A DNA stretch of 64,000 bases, from assembly GCA_030374765.1 (NCBI GenBank), contig JARGXX010000079.1:1240001-1304000 (forward strand), given 5' to 3'. This stretch comes from Agarophyton chilense (taxonomy: Eukaryota > Rhodophyta > Florideophyceae > Gracilariales > Gracilariaceae). This document shows, in pieces, positions 20,533 to 31,150 of this stretch; the first letter of the stretch is position 1; every line of letters starts with the position of its first letter. A program made the position numbers and the translations under genes. The notes under the pieces are model-generated. The model had not been told where the DNA came from and did no database searches. It saw nothing but the letters and a program-made list of their open reading frames with translations.

Positions 20533-21312
20533 TTATGAAAGGTATGACTGTGGGAAGGTTTCTTCGGCCCCAAGAATTCCAACTTCCGATACCATAGCCC
20601 GCACAACAGTTTCTTCGGCGCTTTTCATCGCTTTGTAGTCATCGTCTGTCAGATGATCAAACCCTACTAAATGCCCCATTCCATGAACACAGGCAAGTGC
20701 AATGTAATCGGCGGGGTTCATTTCGCGTTCTTTCGCTATAGTTTCGCAGTACGTCATCGCGACGAAGATTTGTCCTAGATCTTCTGTAATGGTTGGAAGA
20801 GCGCCGTCAAAACGGTCCATTAATCGCCCGGTATCGGGATCGAGAAAAGGCACGTTTTGTAGAAGTGTTGAAATATCTTCATCGAACGGTGACGGAACTT
20901 GTGGTTTACGTCGGGGCTCGTCGCGCAAAGGAAACGACAGGACGTCTGTTGTTTCTCGGGCCGTCCCGTACCACCAGTTTAAGCGCCGCACTTTGGCGTC
21001 TGTAGCGAGCACAATCGTTGCATCATGCTTTTTGAACTCGCCGTGAAGATAAGTGTTACGGACTACTTCAACCTTGGAAGTAAAAGGGTTCGGTATGACA
21101 ACAACAGAGTAATATAGACGTTAGAAACTATCAGGAACTTTACGAGGAAGCTCCTCAGTGATTTACGATTGACTCACCTGTTTTCTGAGCCGAGCGCGGT
21201 CAATAAAGGGGATGCCTCTCATGGCTCTTATAAAGATCGACATTTTATTGCAGAATATCCTTGAAGTTAGAATTCGTGGGTACCGAAGAAATTGGGGTGG
21301 GCCGTGCCACAT
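20533..21312 (-). CDS. YBEY: YbeY endoribonuclease, organellar, two exons
   Basis: Exon 1 (21312-21178) and exon 2 (21072-20533) are separated by a 105-bp intron (GTGAGT ... CCAAG), giving 224 residues. The junction RARLRKQ then VEVVRNTYLHGEF is in phase 0. The UPF0054/YbeY signature is present: LNWWYGTARETTDVLSFP and the metal-binding HGMGHLVGFDH (three His; the usual form is HGxLHLxGYDH). YbeY is a zinc-dependent RNase in rRNA maturation and ribosome quality control. The N-terminus from the ATG at 21312 is basic and aromatic (MWHGPPQFLRYPRILTSR), like an organelle-targeting peptide. A second ATG at 21243 would give a shorter form. Function in plastid or mitochondrion is inferred. Confidence 0.88.
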
Positions 21313-23176
21313 GTGAAAAGAAATAAAACCAGCCCTTTCTACCAATGGAAAACAACGATTTTAGCGAGAGATGCTTATGTAGGACTGATCGCAGAGTTCT
21401 CAGTTGACTAGTTTGACGTTATGGTTATTTGCAGTGCAAGACAATTCTCGTGTTGTGCAAAAGACGAACAAGCTCAGATGTAGAATCGAAACACCTTGAG
21501 AGATTTCGCGAATGGCAACATCTAACGAATGCTTGCACAGGGTTTAGCTTTTATTTGCGTCTGAAATCAACACAACCATGGTATTGGGAAGGGTTCTGTG
21601 CTGCGTACACAATTGTAAGACAAGACGTACTACAACTGTAAACGAGAGATATGCCGAGACAGATAACATGTTTCTTCTACACACTGCTTGTTTCTTCTGT
21701 CTGCGTACTGTGGACATCCGCTCATATTTCGAAGACTGAAAGCAAACCCACCCGTAGTTTTCTCTCACCTCGAGCTCTCCCACCTCCAACATCATCCTCT
21801 TTTCGCCGAGCACGAAGATCAAATGCGTTTAGCATAACTAGGATTGTTGAATGATGGGAAGAACAAACTCTCTGTAACTGAAGAAGGAACAGCTAAGGAG
21901 AACATACGTCGTAGAGAGGACAAACTCGGAGAAGGTTCCAATTCTACGAACGAGGCAAAATGAGACATAAAACGTTTTTCGTATGAACGCAGTATCAATG
22001 AGAGTTAGGAGGTTGTGTGCATCACTCGAAATGGCAAACAAAATGTTTCAAGCCAATCCACAATGTAAAAGCAACAGCATTTACACATCAACCACTCCCC
22101 ATCGTTTTGCAGAAGCAATCCTTATCATTTATGCCTTTGTTTCTGTAGTAAGAAATTCTCTATTGTTAACAAAGGTAAAGGGTTGCCCCTACACCCTTCG
22201 CATCTTTGCAGATACGGAGGGCTTATTCCTTTTATGTTCGTTTTGAACGTGTTCAAAACCGCTTTTGATGCGGAATAACATTTCGGCGTATATCCCTGGA
22301 CACGTGTCGGATCAATGTTGCCGTCGCCGTCGCGTACCTTAAATATCCGAGCCCCAGGTGGCTCCCTGGCCCTGATCGGCAGGACGGCTCGAAACGTCGA
22401 TTCGCCGAGATGAACCTTGCCTTCCGCGCGTTGCACGAGACTCGTCAGCTCAAGTTTACTATCCGTGCAGGATGAAAAGAAGCATCGACCGTGCTCCGCA
22501 TTGAAAATGGTAAGTTAACACTCGTCCGCGCAAACAGCTTTCAAGCGCCCTGTGACGATATACATTCCTTGCACCACTCTAAAGTTGTTACAACTGTGTT
22601 GAGTAGGAAACCATATCACCATCTTTCGGCTGAGGGTCGTTGATACTCACAATGCGATATAACATACATCTAACAGGAAGATCATTTTGTTTGATGCCCA
22701 GTCTCCGCAACGAATTTCATTGAGATCTCTCGCCCTTGAACTCATTCGAGGTGCCGAAAAACGAACAAGTCCGAGATTGTGTTGAAATGGATCTTTTGAG
22801 AGCGGTCTCTGTGAGACCAGATCAAAACGTAGATGTGGACGCAAATTTTGTTGCAGACCATGTTGCATCAGAGATCAAATACTTATATCAGCGCACGAGA
22901 CACTACGATTTCCGAACGCCACTGCGACATGGATGGAGGACGGACAGTGGAAATTTGAATCGTTTGGATGGATTTTCTTTCGGTAAACCTGGAGACAGGT
23001 TGGGCTTCATTTCGAAATTGAGAAACATAGTTTTTGTGTCAGTGTGCTGACGTAGTCTGTTGCTGTAAAATAGCAAATCTTCACCAACATTCCAAGATAT
23101 ATTATTGTAACGATGAATTCACTGGCCGAGGCAGAGCTGGAAACGCCGCAGGCCGCCAGGCCAAGACAAGCAGGTT
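21313..23176. other. long intergenic region with a GC-rich, possibly transposon-derived patch
   Basis: Mostly AT-richer sequence with no recognised gene. Between about 22260 and 22520 a GC-rich patch is open on both strands. The minus frame reads protein-like (GKVHLGESTFRAVLPIRA, IFKVRDGDGNIDP); the plus frame contains PRWLPGPDRQDGSKRRFAE. I suspect a mobile-element fragment but cannot assign a family. A frame at 22736-23050 (+) is likewise unassigned. Confidence 0.35.
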
Positions 23177-23863
23177 CTACACAGGACGCAAGTCACCTTC
23201 CAACAGCTTGCGCCGTTTCGGCGGCGACGAAGGGCCATCGGCGCTTGCCACGATTCTGTTATTCTTGCGCTTGAGCGTGCGACGCTGCTTCCGAGTCTCA
23301 CGAATGGCGCGCAATCGACTGTCCCTGTCCTCCAAAGAAAGCGCCAACGGCACGCGCTCTCCTTGTCCCGAGCACGCCATACAAACGCGCGACATATCAT
23401 CGCGTGTCTGAGCGGCCTCGTCGCGCATCGCGCCCTCAACCGCCCCGACGTCGGCCGTTACGCAGCCGCAACGCCAGCCAACGCTGAAGTGGCCGCGCTC
23501 CGAGACGACGCGGCGCGTGACGGGGCACACGAAGGTGGCGGTGGCGGCGGCGTCGCACGTGAAGCGCACGCACGCAGTGTCGCGCTTGAGGGAAGTGATG
23601 TGCGCAAAGGCGTCAACAAGCGGTGGCTGACGCGCGCGCCGCAACAGATACGTTATCAGCGCGTCCTTGTTGTAGAGCTGGCCGAGACGGTCGACAACGA
23701 CGTGCGACTCGCGTAGCGGTTGCTTGGAGAGCGCGCAGTGTGTCACCGATGCGCGTTGCCGCTTGAGACGTTGCGCGGCGGCCGCTGGGGTGCCTAGTAC
23801 GCTGGCGCGCAGGCGCGTGTGTTCGTGGCGCGAGTTGTTGAGCGTGCCGCCGTCGCCGCCCAT
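23177..23863 (-). CDS. RTF2: replication termination factor 2 (RTF2)
   Basis: 228 residues starting MGGDGGTLNNSRHE, the near-invariant MG.DGGT start of the family, which fixes the start codon. A variant RING-like C2HC2 module follows: CALSKQPL, then VVDRLGQLYNKDALITYLL, HITSLKRD, FVCPVTRRV and WRCGCVTAD. The tail is basic (RKQRRTLKRKNNR, SSPPKRRKL) with a probable nuclear localisation signal. RTF2 stabilises paused replication forks in fission yeast; in animals it is removed from stalled forks by the proteasome, and in plants it affects splicing. It diverges from the epimerase gene by 270 bp. Confidence 0.92.
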   Translation of the reverse strand: MGGDGGTLNNSRHEHTRLRASVLGTPAAAAQRLKRQRASVTHCALSKQPLRESHVVVDRLGQLYNKDALITYLLRRARQPPLVDAFAHITSLKRDTACVRFTCDAAATATFVCPVTRRVVSERGHFSVGWRCGCVTADVGAVEGAMRDEAAQTRDDMSRVCMACSGQGERVPLALSLEDRDSRLRAIRETRKQRRTLKRKNNRIVASADGPSSPPKRRKLLEGDLRPV

Positions 23864-24133
23864 TCGGAATTGCCGTTTGCCGGCTAACGGTCTGCAACGC
23901 GGCAACGAGTCGGTGCCAAGTACGGCCGCGGCAAGAAGGCCAGCGACGCTTTCGCTTGGCGGCGCTTTCGATTAGGGTCGCTTTCGATTGGGGTCGCTTT
24001 CGTTCCACGTGGACAGGCATGCCAATGATTGCTATTTGAGCCTTTTGCCCTTCAACGCACAATAGGTGGAGAGAAACAGGAAAGCGCAGTGCGCAGCTGC
24101 TGCCCATCCGCCTCTCCGCCAGCCACGCCGACC
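23864..24133. promoter_or_regulatory. divergent promoter between RTF2 and epimerase
   Basis: A 270-bp gap between opposite start codons. It contains a short direct repeat, TTTCGATTRGGGTCGC twice, near 23968-24000. Promoter function is inferred from orientation. Confidence 0.45.
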
Positions 24134-25093
24134 ATGGCCTCCTCGCGCCGCGCACACCGCGCCACCGCCTTCGTCCAGCCCCTTCCCGTTCTTCTCGCAG
24201 CTCCACACGGCTTTTCCACACGCGCGGGAGCCGCGAGCCTGTGCCGCAGCCCTCTCACCCCGCGGATGGGCGCTACCGACGACGACCTGCTCATCGTCGG
24301 CGCCGGCCACCTCGGCTCGCGCATCGCGCGCCAATGGCGTCGCCTCCACCCCGCTGCCACCATCGTCGCAGAGACTAAGACAAACGCTTCGCACCCCATG
24401 CTGCGTGACATCGGCTGCACGCCCGCATTGGCCTCTGCTTCGTCTTCGCAGTTTCCCTACGTCGCCTTTTGTGTGCCGCCGCGCGGTGATCCCGAGTATG
24501 ACAATTTGGTCGATGCGGCTGCAAAGAGGGCACGGAGACGGTTTGTGTTCACCTCGTCTACTTCTGTGTACGCCACCGCCACCCTTTTGACCGAGGATAC
24601 GCCTACCTCTCATCAGGGCAGGGCCGCCACTATTTACCGTGCGGAGAAGCGAGCATTGGCATACCGTACCTCGTTTGTAGTGCGCCTCGCGGGCCTTTAT
24701 TTGGTTGACAGGGGCCCGCATACCTTCTGGCTTTCGAAACAAGTCGTACCTGGTAACGAAAACTCGCCCATCAATCTCGTGCACTACGACGATGCCGCTG
24801 CCGCAATTGTATGTGCATTGCGTCTGCCCTACGTTCCGCAGAAACGCACCTTTTTGATTGGGGCACCAGAGCCTGTTAGTCGGCGCCGGATCATCGAATG
24901 TGCTTTGAAACACCCTCAATTTGAACATGCAAATCCTCCTCAGTTCTTGAACGACGCCCCGTTGGTGGAGAAGCTTATAGATGGAAGTTGGTCCAATCAA
25001 CAGCTTGATTGGCGCCCTCTTTATTCTGGCTTCGAACAATTTATGCAACTGGATGCAGAGCGACTCAGAGCTTCGAGCGCTGTCAAAGCTTGA
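24134..25093 (+). CDS. plastid-type NAD(P)-dependent epimerase/dehydratase (extended/atypical SDR)
   Basis: 319 residues from MASSRRAH. Residues 1-45 are Arg/Ala/Ser-rich, as in a transit peptide, ending near RMGATDDD. A Rossmann fold begins at LLIVGAGHLGSRIARQW (GxGxxG). The sequence FVFTSSTSVYA and a downstream YRAEKRAL fit the SDR active site (Ser and YxxxK). The sequence NLVHYDDAAAAIVCAL is the typical domain-interface strand of epimerases. The closest relatives I recognise are YeeZ-like atypical SDRs of plastids. The substrate is unknown. A long antisense frame across this gene is a composition artefact. Confidence 0.85.
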   Translation: MASSRRAHRATAFVQPLPVLLAAPHGFSTRAGAASLCRSPLTPRMGATDDDLLIVGAGHLGSRIARQWRRLHPAATIVAETKTNASHPMLRDIGCTPALASASSSQFPYVAFCVPPRGDPEYDNLVDAAAKRARRRFVFTSSTSVYATATLLTEDTPTSHQGRAATIYRAEKRALAYRTSFVVRLAGLYLVDRGPHTFWLSKQVVPGNENSPINLVHYDDAAAAIVCALRLPYVPQKRTFLIGAPEPVSRRRIIECALKHPQFEHANPPQFLNDAPLVEKLIDGSWSNQQLDWRPLYSGFEQFMQLDAERLRASSAVKA

Positions 25094-25949
25094 AAAAGCG
25101 GCCTTTGCGTTTCATTGAACCGTTAAGAACTCCTCATTAACGGCTGACACGGGTGACGGCTGCCACCAAAGTGGCGCAATTGTTTAAACTATTTCACCGA
25201 AAATATACCCACTACTGCTCGCGCTATGGTGCCCGGTCTTCATCGTGCAGGGTAACGTTGCGTCTGTTCTTTGTTCAGCGGAGTCGTACGTTCGGAACTT
25301 GCGTACCTGATGCTGATATCGGTCGCCAACATATTGTGGAATCCACTATGAGGTATCCTCAGGGCGCAATGAAGAGGCTTAACGTGCAAGGTGGTTAAAT
25401 CAATAGCTTGGTTCTTGGTTGTCGTTCTGCTCCAACTTGTTGCAGTTTATGCGCGTGGGTGCACAACGAATAGTATTTTTGAGCTCCGCCAGCGCTGGGC
25501 ATACTATTTTTTTTTAAAACAGTGTTTTAGCTCAACACGCCTACTGCAACTCGAGCACGTTTAAGCTGACCTGACCACCCTGCGTTGGCCATCTACTTTC
25601 TGATGACTGCAAAAAGAAGCACGTCATGTTTTGCAGTAGACGCCACACTGCGGAGTAGCTTGTCTACCCCTTATTACCTCTCGCTAGCTAGAGGGAGAGT
25701 GGGTTTGCAATTTAAGTGGAACAGCAGAAAGCCCCGAAATGTATGGATGGATCGCTGGAATGCACAACCATTCCATGCCCGGCCCTGCTCACAACAGATT
25801 GTAATGATTTGTCGGAGAAATAAACATTTTTATCTCTATTTCCTCTAGTTGTAAGAAGGTACGTAAGTGGTGTAACCGGGTTAACCCTCGTTACCCCGAG
25901 GCGCGCGGGATTGTTTCCTGATCAAGAACGACATGCTGTGCACTAAGAC
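25094..25949. other. intergenic between convergent epimerase and GST
   Basis: Convergent 3' flanks. An AATAAA near 25819 might serve a plus-strand transcript. No gene-like frame is seen. Confidence 0.45.
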
Positions 25950-26762
25950 CTAGCCGGATGGAATGGCATCAACCTTTGCAACGGCGCCGCGGTCCTCAAT
26001 GTGTTTCTGCCACCTCTTGATGTTTTCAAATTGCCCAAACTTACCTTTTACTGCCTCAATCCTGAAAGGGGAAAGACTCCACCAGTAGCAGGCAATGTCA
26101 GCAATTGAGTATTCATCGCCTGCAATAAATTTCTGAGACTCCAACTGCTTGTCCAACACTGAGAACAGTCGCAAAGCTTCCTTCAAATAGCGTTCTTTTC
26201 CAACTGGAACATCATCCTTGGAATAGATCCAAAAAAAGTTCATCTGTCCTAGCATTGGACCAAAGCCTGCCATTTGCCAGTAGAGCCACTGCTTGACGGC
26301 CATTCTTGCCCTCGGTTGCATCATGGGTGGTATCAGTTTGCCATGCTTGTCTGCAAGGTATTCCGGAATTGCGCCAGACTCGAAGACGGCGAGTGGACCG
26401 CCCTCAGCAGTGTGATCCACAAGTGCGGGAATCTTGGAATTGGGGTTGATGGCAATGAACTCTGGTTTGAATTGATCACCGTCACGAATATTCACATGTT
26501 TGATGTCATATGAGAGTTGCATCTCCTCCAAAGCAAGACTGATCTTCTTGCCATTTGGAGTTGGCATGTAGTACAAAGTGTAGTGCGACATGTTTTGCAG
26601 AGAACAAAACACACGATTCAAGTTTGGCGATGAGAAGCGAGTAGGAGAATTCGGAGCACACTTGTGTACTTGGTACGGGCTCAGCGAAGAAAGCTGGGTG
26701 AAGCTCGGTTTGATGCGGAAATTGTGAATGAAGGCAGTGGCAGTCCTTGACGGCGTCTGCAT
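25950..26762 (-). CDS. glutathione S-transferase, YfcG/nu-like, with N-terminal extension
   Basis: 270 residues from the ATG at 26762, or 213 from the ATG at 26591 (MSHYTLYYMPTPNGKK). The core has a thioredoxin-like domain with TPNGKKISLALEE, NPNSKIPALVDH (the cis-Pro loop) and ESGAIPEYLADK (Glu-Ser for glutathione), then an all-helical GST_C domain with YSIADIACYWW. Thr/Asn in TPNG instead of Tyr/Ser/Cys is characteristic of bacterial YfcG/YghU disulfide-bond oxidoreductases. The 57-residue extension is rich in Ser, Arg and Phe and low in acids, suggesting plastid or mitochondrial import. Bacterial affinity could reflect old transfer, but the family is also common in algae and fungi. Confidence 0.88.
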   Translation of the reverse strand: MQTPSRTATAFIHNFRIKPSFTQLSSLSPYQVHKCAPNSPTRFSSPNLNRVFCSLQNMSHYTLYYMPTPNGKKISLALEEMQLSYDIKHVNIRDGDQFKPEFIAINPNSKIPALVDHTAEGGPLAVFESGAIPEYLADKHGKLIPPMMQPRARMAVKQWLYWQMAGFGPMLGQMNFFWIYSKDDVPVGKERYLKEALRLFSVLDKQLESQKFIAGDEYSIADIACYWWSLSPFRIEAVKGKFGQFENIKRWQKHIEDRGAVAKVDAIPSG

Positions 26763-27414
26763 TTGGACACGTGCGCGAATGATCGGCAATGTTGGCAGAG
26801 AGTTGAATCTTTGAGAAGACAAAACCTACTCTCTCTAGTGTCTAGTAGCAGGCAGGTGCACGGGCCCAATGACGTACAGTAGTTGATCACGGTGCGGCCC
26901 CAACGCACAGTGGAACGATTTTGATTTATTGCATCAAAGCGTGTGTAGATACAGTAGACTGCGAATGAGGAGCAAGCTAGTGTCTATACGACCAGTAACA
27001 TGTGGTAGATTTTGCATCGAAAAATCTGCTGGGCATCATGGGCCAGCCTTTTTGGCGGGTCATTGCAGGTTTACCTCAACAACACATGCCGAGTTTCTCA
27101 TACCAATAAGTTTGTGTATCACTAGCTAGGTTACATACACGCGCCTGAAAAGTGGGTGACTATGCAGGAGATGGCAATGCGATTTGTGTCGCGTCCTTGC
27201 ACAGTATGCGCGGTGCGCTCATACCGTGACTTGCACGCATCGTGAAACGTGAGATTGATTAATCAGGCGGGTGGAATGAAGACAAAGAAGTTAAAAGAGG
27301 CCTAAGCCACCGAGAGAGATGTAGCGTTTGTCGAATTGTAAAGGAATTTTGGCTTGTGTCATGCTGTGACACATGGTTGGTGACGTGTTGGACTTGACAG
27401 TTGAACGGAGATTT

Positions 27415-27442
27415 GTTGAACGAGCGTTGTTGAACGAGCGTT
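27415..27442 (+). repeat. 14-bp direct repeat, unit GTTGAACGAGCGTT
   Basis: Two perfect adjacent copies in the GST/MYB intergenic region. Confidence 0.85.
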
Positions 27443-27726
27443 GTTGACACAGAGAAGGCGTGACACGGCAGATAGCGGGCGTGCGACGAGACGTCAACTG
27501 CCAATGAGATGGAACGAGTGGTTGTGCATACAAATGTGATGATGAGCACTTTTTGCAAAGCACAAAAGTGTGGGGTGTTTATTCGCACGTTAGCTGAAGC
27601 GTGGCGGACGGGGCGGCAGTATTGGGCGGTTTGAAAAAGGTGCGTAGGCATGAGCGCGTGACGGAGTGAAGAAATCAGCCAAGATGATGTGCATTGATAT
27701 GACTGTTGGCGAAGTTTGTGCGTTTA

Positions 27727-27742
27727 GGGGGGGGGGGGGGGG
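27727..27742 (+). repeat. poly-G tract (G16)
   Basis: Run of 16 G on the plus strand in the GST/MYB intergenic region; not close to a recognised start codon. Confidence 0.9.
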
Positions 27743-28404
27743 TGAGCTTTCCGACAGGAACACGGGTTGCTAACCTACTAGAGGGGGAGTAAGGCGTAAT
27801 ACGTATATATACAACGGGCCACGGGGTGGATGGCTTGAATAGGGGGCAAGTGGGGAGATTTTGGACGAATCGGGAGGCATGTGGCGTGCGAGCAGTGCGG
27901 CGGCGGGGCGACAGCGCAGCGACAGACTGAGCACGCGATGACATGGCGTTATAGAAGGAGGACTAAGCCAGGCGTGGTGGTGGTTGGTAGGGCGGAGCAA
28001 AGGCGGACACAATGAAGGGCGTCGGGAGATGGCATCTGGCAACGCGGTGCTCGAAAAGGGTTTTCGTCGAGGCCGCTGGCTGAGCCTTCACGACTGCCAC
28101 TGCTCTCAGCGCTTGCAGAGAAAGCACGACCAAGGCGCGCACGGCGCACGAGACGACGACACTCCACGTGGAAGACGTTGATTGGCGCACGGTCTCAAAG
28201 GCGGCGGATGTGCGGAAAGCGCCGCCGCGCCGCCGCTGCACAGCATCCATGCGTGTCGCGTAATGGCGGCGGCGTTCGATAGATAGCAAATCGTTCTTGG
28301 TGGTGGCGCTGTTGCTGTTTTAAGACGACGTTGCTACGTTTGAGCACACGCGCGCGCGCGTGCGTCGTCTGTCCGTCTTGTGCGCGCCTATCTACATCGT
28401 CGTC

Positions 28405-29202
28405 ATGAGTGTGTCCATGCTGCTCAATGCTGCCAACGCGGTCACGGCTGCCGAGCGCTGTCGCGCCATTGATCCACGTAGTGGACGCATTCCCATTACC
28501 TTCTTGTTGGCGCGCTGCGATGATTTGGATGACCACACTCGTCGCGAGCTGAGCCACCTCGCCTCCCACTCCCCGTCGCTCAGTCTTGAGCGCCGCTCCT
28601 GTGATGCGCACCCTTCTATCCCCGAGCCGCCATTGCCGTCACCGTCGCATCTCACCGAGCAACAGGCACTGGACGACATTGAGCGCACCGCAAACGCAAA
28701 CGCAAAGCGCACCAACAGCGGCAGCAGCGGCAGCAGCGGCAGCGGCAGCACCAGCACAACGCTCACCAATAGCGCCATCCGCAAGGCCACGGGCTCAGCA
28801 CCCGGCAGCAGCAGCCAGTCCACGTCCACGTCGACGGGCAGCGGCGCGCCGCGACGGCGGCGGCGCTGGAAGCAGTGGGAGGACGAGTTGCTTCAACGCG
28901 TGGTGGCCGAACACGGTGCCACCAAGTGGAACAACGTGGCGCGTCACTTTCCAGGTCGTAATGGACGACAGGTGCGTCTTCGCTGGATGAATCATCTGCA
29001 ACCTTCGCTTGAAAAGCGCGCGTGGACGGTGCAGGAGGACACGGTGCTCATGGATGCACACCGTCAACTGGGAAACAAGTGGGCGCTCATCGCTATGCGG
29101 CTGTGCGGTCGCACCGACAACAGCGTCAAGAATCGCTACAAGAGCATTGTTCGGCGTGCGGTGCGAGACGCCAACGCGCGAGACGCCAACGCGCGCAAGT
29201 AG
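28405..29202 (+). CDS. R2R3-type MYB transcription factor
   Basis: 265 residues. The first 100 are unrecognised, followed by a Ser/Gly/Thr linker (GSSGSSGSGSTST, about 105-148) coded by AGC/GGC repeats. Two MYB repeats lie at the C-terminus. R2 is about 153-200, with Trp at 155, 175 and 194. R3 is about 205-250, with Trp at 207 and 226 and Tyr at 245 in place of the third Trp. The recognition helices (NGRQVRLRWMNHL, CGRTDNSVKNRYKS) match DNA-binding MYBs closely. It is a nuclear DNA-binding regulator with unknown targets. The domain is C-terminal with only ~15 residues after it, unlike plant R2R3 factors, so any effector region must be N-terminal. The start chosen is the first in-frame ATG. 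Confidence 0.9.
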   Translation: MSVSMLLNAANAVTAAERCRAIDPRSGRIPITFLLARCDDLDDHTRRELSHLASHSPSLSLERRSCDAHPSIPEPPLPSPSHLTEQQALDDIERTANANAKRTNSGSSGSSGSGSTSTTLTNSAIRKATGSAPGSSSQSTSTSTGSGAPRRRRRWKQWEDELLQRVVAEHGATKWNNVARHFPGRNGRQVRLRWMNHLQPSLEKRAWTVQEDTVLMDAHRQLGNKWALIAMRLCGRTDNSVKNRYKSIVRRAVRDANARDANARK

Positions 29203-29220
29203 ATGCAGTTTGTATACACT

Positions 29221-29235
29221 CCCCCCCCCCCCCCC
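29221..29235 (+). repeat. poly-C tract (C15)
   Basis: Run of 15 C starting 19 bp after the MYB stop codon, so in its 3' UTR or beyond. Confidence 0.9.
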
Positions 29236-29769
29236 ACCCATTTTGATATCAAGTGGTAACTACGTTTGTACACTCAAAGTTACATGACGGCACACACACA
29301 CCTAGATGAACACGTGCTCCACCAACGGCGCGAAGCGCACGCGTCGCTCACAACGCACGCGACTGTGCTCTCGCACGCGCAACACACTCGGCGCCGACCG
29401 CGGCGATTCGTACATCGGCGACGCGTAACAAGCATTCACGGCGCGCGAAACAGCACCGCGGCGTGAAGTCAACGGTCGGTCAACGTCGCCATGGTCGCGA
29501 CGACAAGGCAGCCGTGAAGGACGCATGACAGACGTGGGACTGGGTGGTGATGTGGCACGCACCACGGCCGCCACTACTACCACGGCGCGACGTGCACTGC
29601 CATGTCGTCTCTCTCGCGCTTGAGGTCGTGAACGCGACCACGCTCGAGCGCGTGTGCGCGTGTGTCGCGATGTGACGGATTTTCGCGACGCCGCGGCTAG
29701 GAGATGACGCCGTGCGTGCGCGAAGAGCGCGGCGACGCCGCGTAGTAGCAGCGAGCACGACGGCATGGC

Positions 29770-29890
29770 GGGCGCGGCGACGGAGACGACGGCGGCGACG
29801 GAAATGACGACGGCGACGACGGAAACGACGACGGCGACGGCGACGGTGGCGGCGATGACTGGTGGCGGTGGTGGTGGCGGCGGTGGGGGC
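29770..29890 (+). repeat. imperfect trinucleotide repeat (GGC/GAC/ACG)
   Basis: Sequence dominated by three-base steps such as GACGACGGCGGCGACGG and ending in GGTGGCGGTGGTGGTGGCGG. It opens frames on both strands that encode homopolymer-like proteins. Confidence 0.8.
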
Positions 29891-31150
29891 AGTTGCGGCG
29901 GCAGTGCACTGCACAAAGCATGGGACGCGGGGAGAGACGGCGTGGTGCACACTCTCTGTGCTCAAGTATCAAGTATGTACGAAGGGTAGCAATCTACGCT
30001 GATGGTTCGGAAAGCACGCGGGAAGCCGCTTTGCAGCTTACCCTTCGTGCGTGTGTGCGCCAATCACGACTTGCCCGAGAACTAAACGTTGCGAGTGCTG
30101 TTTGGACGCTAACTTATCACGGGCGTGGCCAACGTCCGTCCGTGGAGAAGGTGCAATACTGCTTTGTTGTCCATTTGCACAACCTTTTGCACAACCGCAT
30201 GGCAGTCACCGCGCGTACAAGAAACAAATGTAGTGTAGCCAAACCTTGCTTGGTACCAGATCTCTCCGAAACCAACTCTGACGTTTGCGCTTTCTTGCGC
30301 TTCATCATCAACCACATCGCTTGCTTGCCTCACTCTGCCTTGGTAGCGACTCAATGCTTGCTTTAATTGAATAGCTGCCAATGTATGCTGCACGGAGCAT
30401 CAATAACGATGCTTCGCAAGCACATTGCAGTGTGACTACAAAGCGGGCCTTGTATTCGTGTCACAAGCACATTATGTCCATTTCATCATCTACGACGCCA
30501 AAACTCGTCCGTGACCTCCAGCTCGGGACTCAAGTATGCGCGAGTCGTGCCCCGATTTGCGTCTTCAGTAGCTACTTGGCAGTAGTTGGTGTGCATCGCA
30601 CCTGCTTGCCACAACATTTGCCGTTCACAGACTCTCCGCTGCATACCCACGTTCCATGCGCCAAGTACACCCATTCTTGGTCTCTGCCACGGCGAACCCG
30701 CTCATTGCAACCGTCACGGTCCCCACGCAGGGCGCCTCGCACTCTGAACATGCGCCATCATCCAAGCGACACACATCATTACCGCCGAGCGGTACAAACA
30801 GAACAAAACATTGCCACACACAGCGGCCAAAGCCACCACAAACACGTCTCACCCCAACACAAGCACCCACAATGCCGACCCACCGTCGCGTCCTGGCCCA
30901 TCTCCCCGCGCGCCCCGACCGCAGCCCCACCGCTTGGGACGCGCGCACAAGCAAGCACGGCCCGAATACGCGCCGCTTGCGACAAGTACCCATCCGTGCA
31001 TCACTTAACGTACACGCGGCGTCGCTCTGTCACCTCGTCAGCTTTCTGGTCGCGTGCACAGCCAGTGTTTGTCGTCGTCGCTCCGTCTCAGCTGCAAATT
31101 CGGCACGCCTCCGCTTGGTTAGCACGCCAAGCCGCACAGACACGGAACGC

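Larger units (their letters stand above)
26763..28404. other. long intergenic region, GST 5' flank and MYB 5' flank
   Basis: Divergent flanks of GST (-) and MYB (+). It includes a duplicated 14-mer (27415-27442) and a G16 run. Minus frames at 27259-27651 and 27963-28289 are short, without domain features, and treated as chance. Confidence 0.4.
29203..31150. other. long intergenic region rich in simple repeats
   Basis: Contains a C15 run and a ~110-bp (CGG/ACG/GCG)-type trinucleotide region. Long frames on both strands are low-complexity products of these repeats or His/Pro/Arg-rich. The last ~500 bp are the upstream region of the CAP-protein gene. Confidence 0.4.

Noticed and set aside
24032..25048. 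338-residue minus-strand frame antisense to the epimerase
   Set aside because: Shadow of a GC-rich coding gene; the plus frame has clear Rossmann and SDR motifs.
27963..28289. 108-residue minus frame upstream of MYB
   Set aside because: Contains a hydrophobic run, but the start and composition are not convincing and no family is recognised.
29302..29952. 216-residue minus frame with Pro/Val/Ala runs
   Set aside because: Translation of the trinucleotide repeat; low complexity only.
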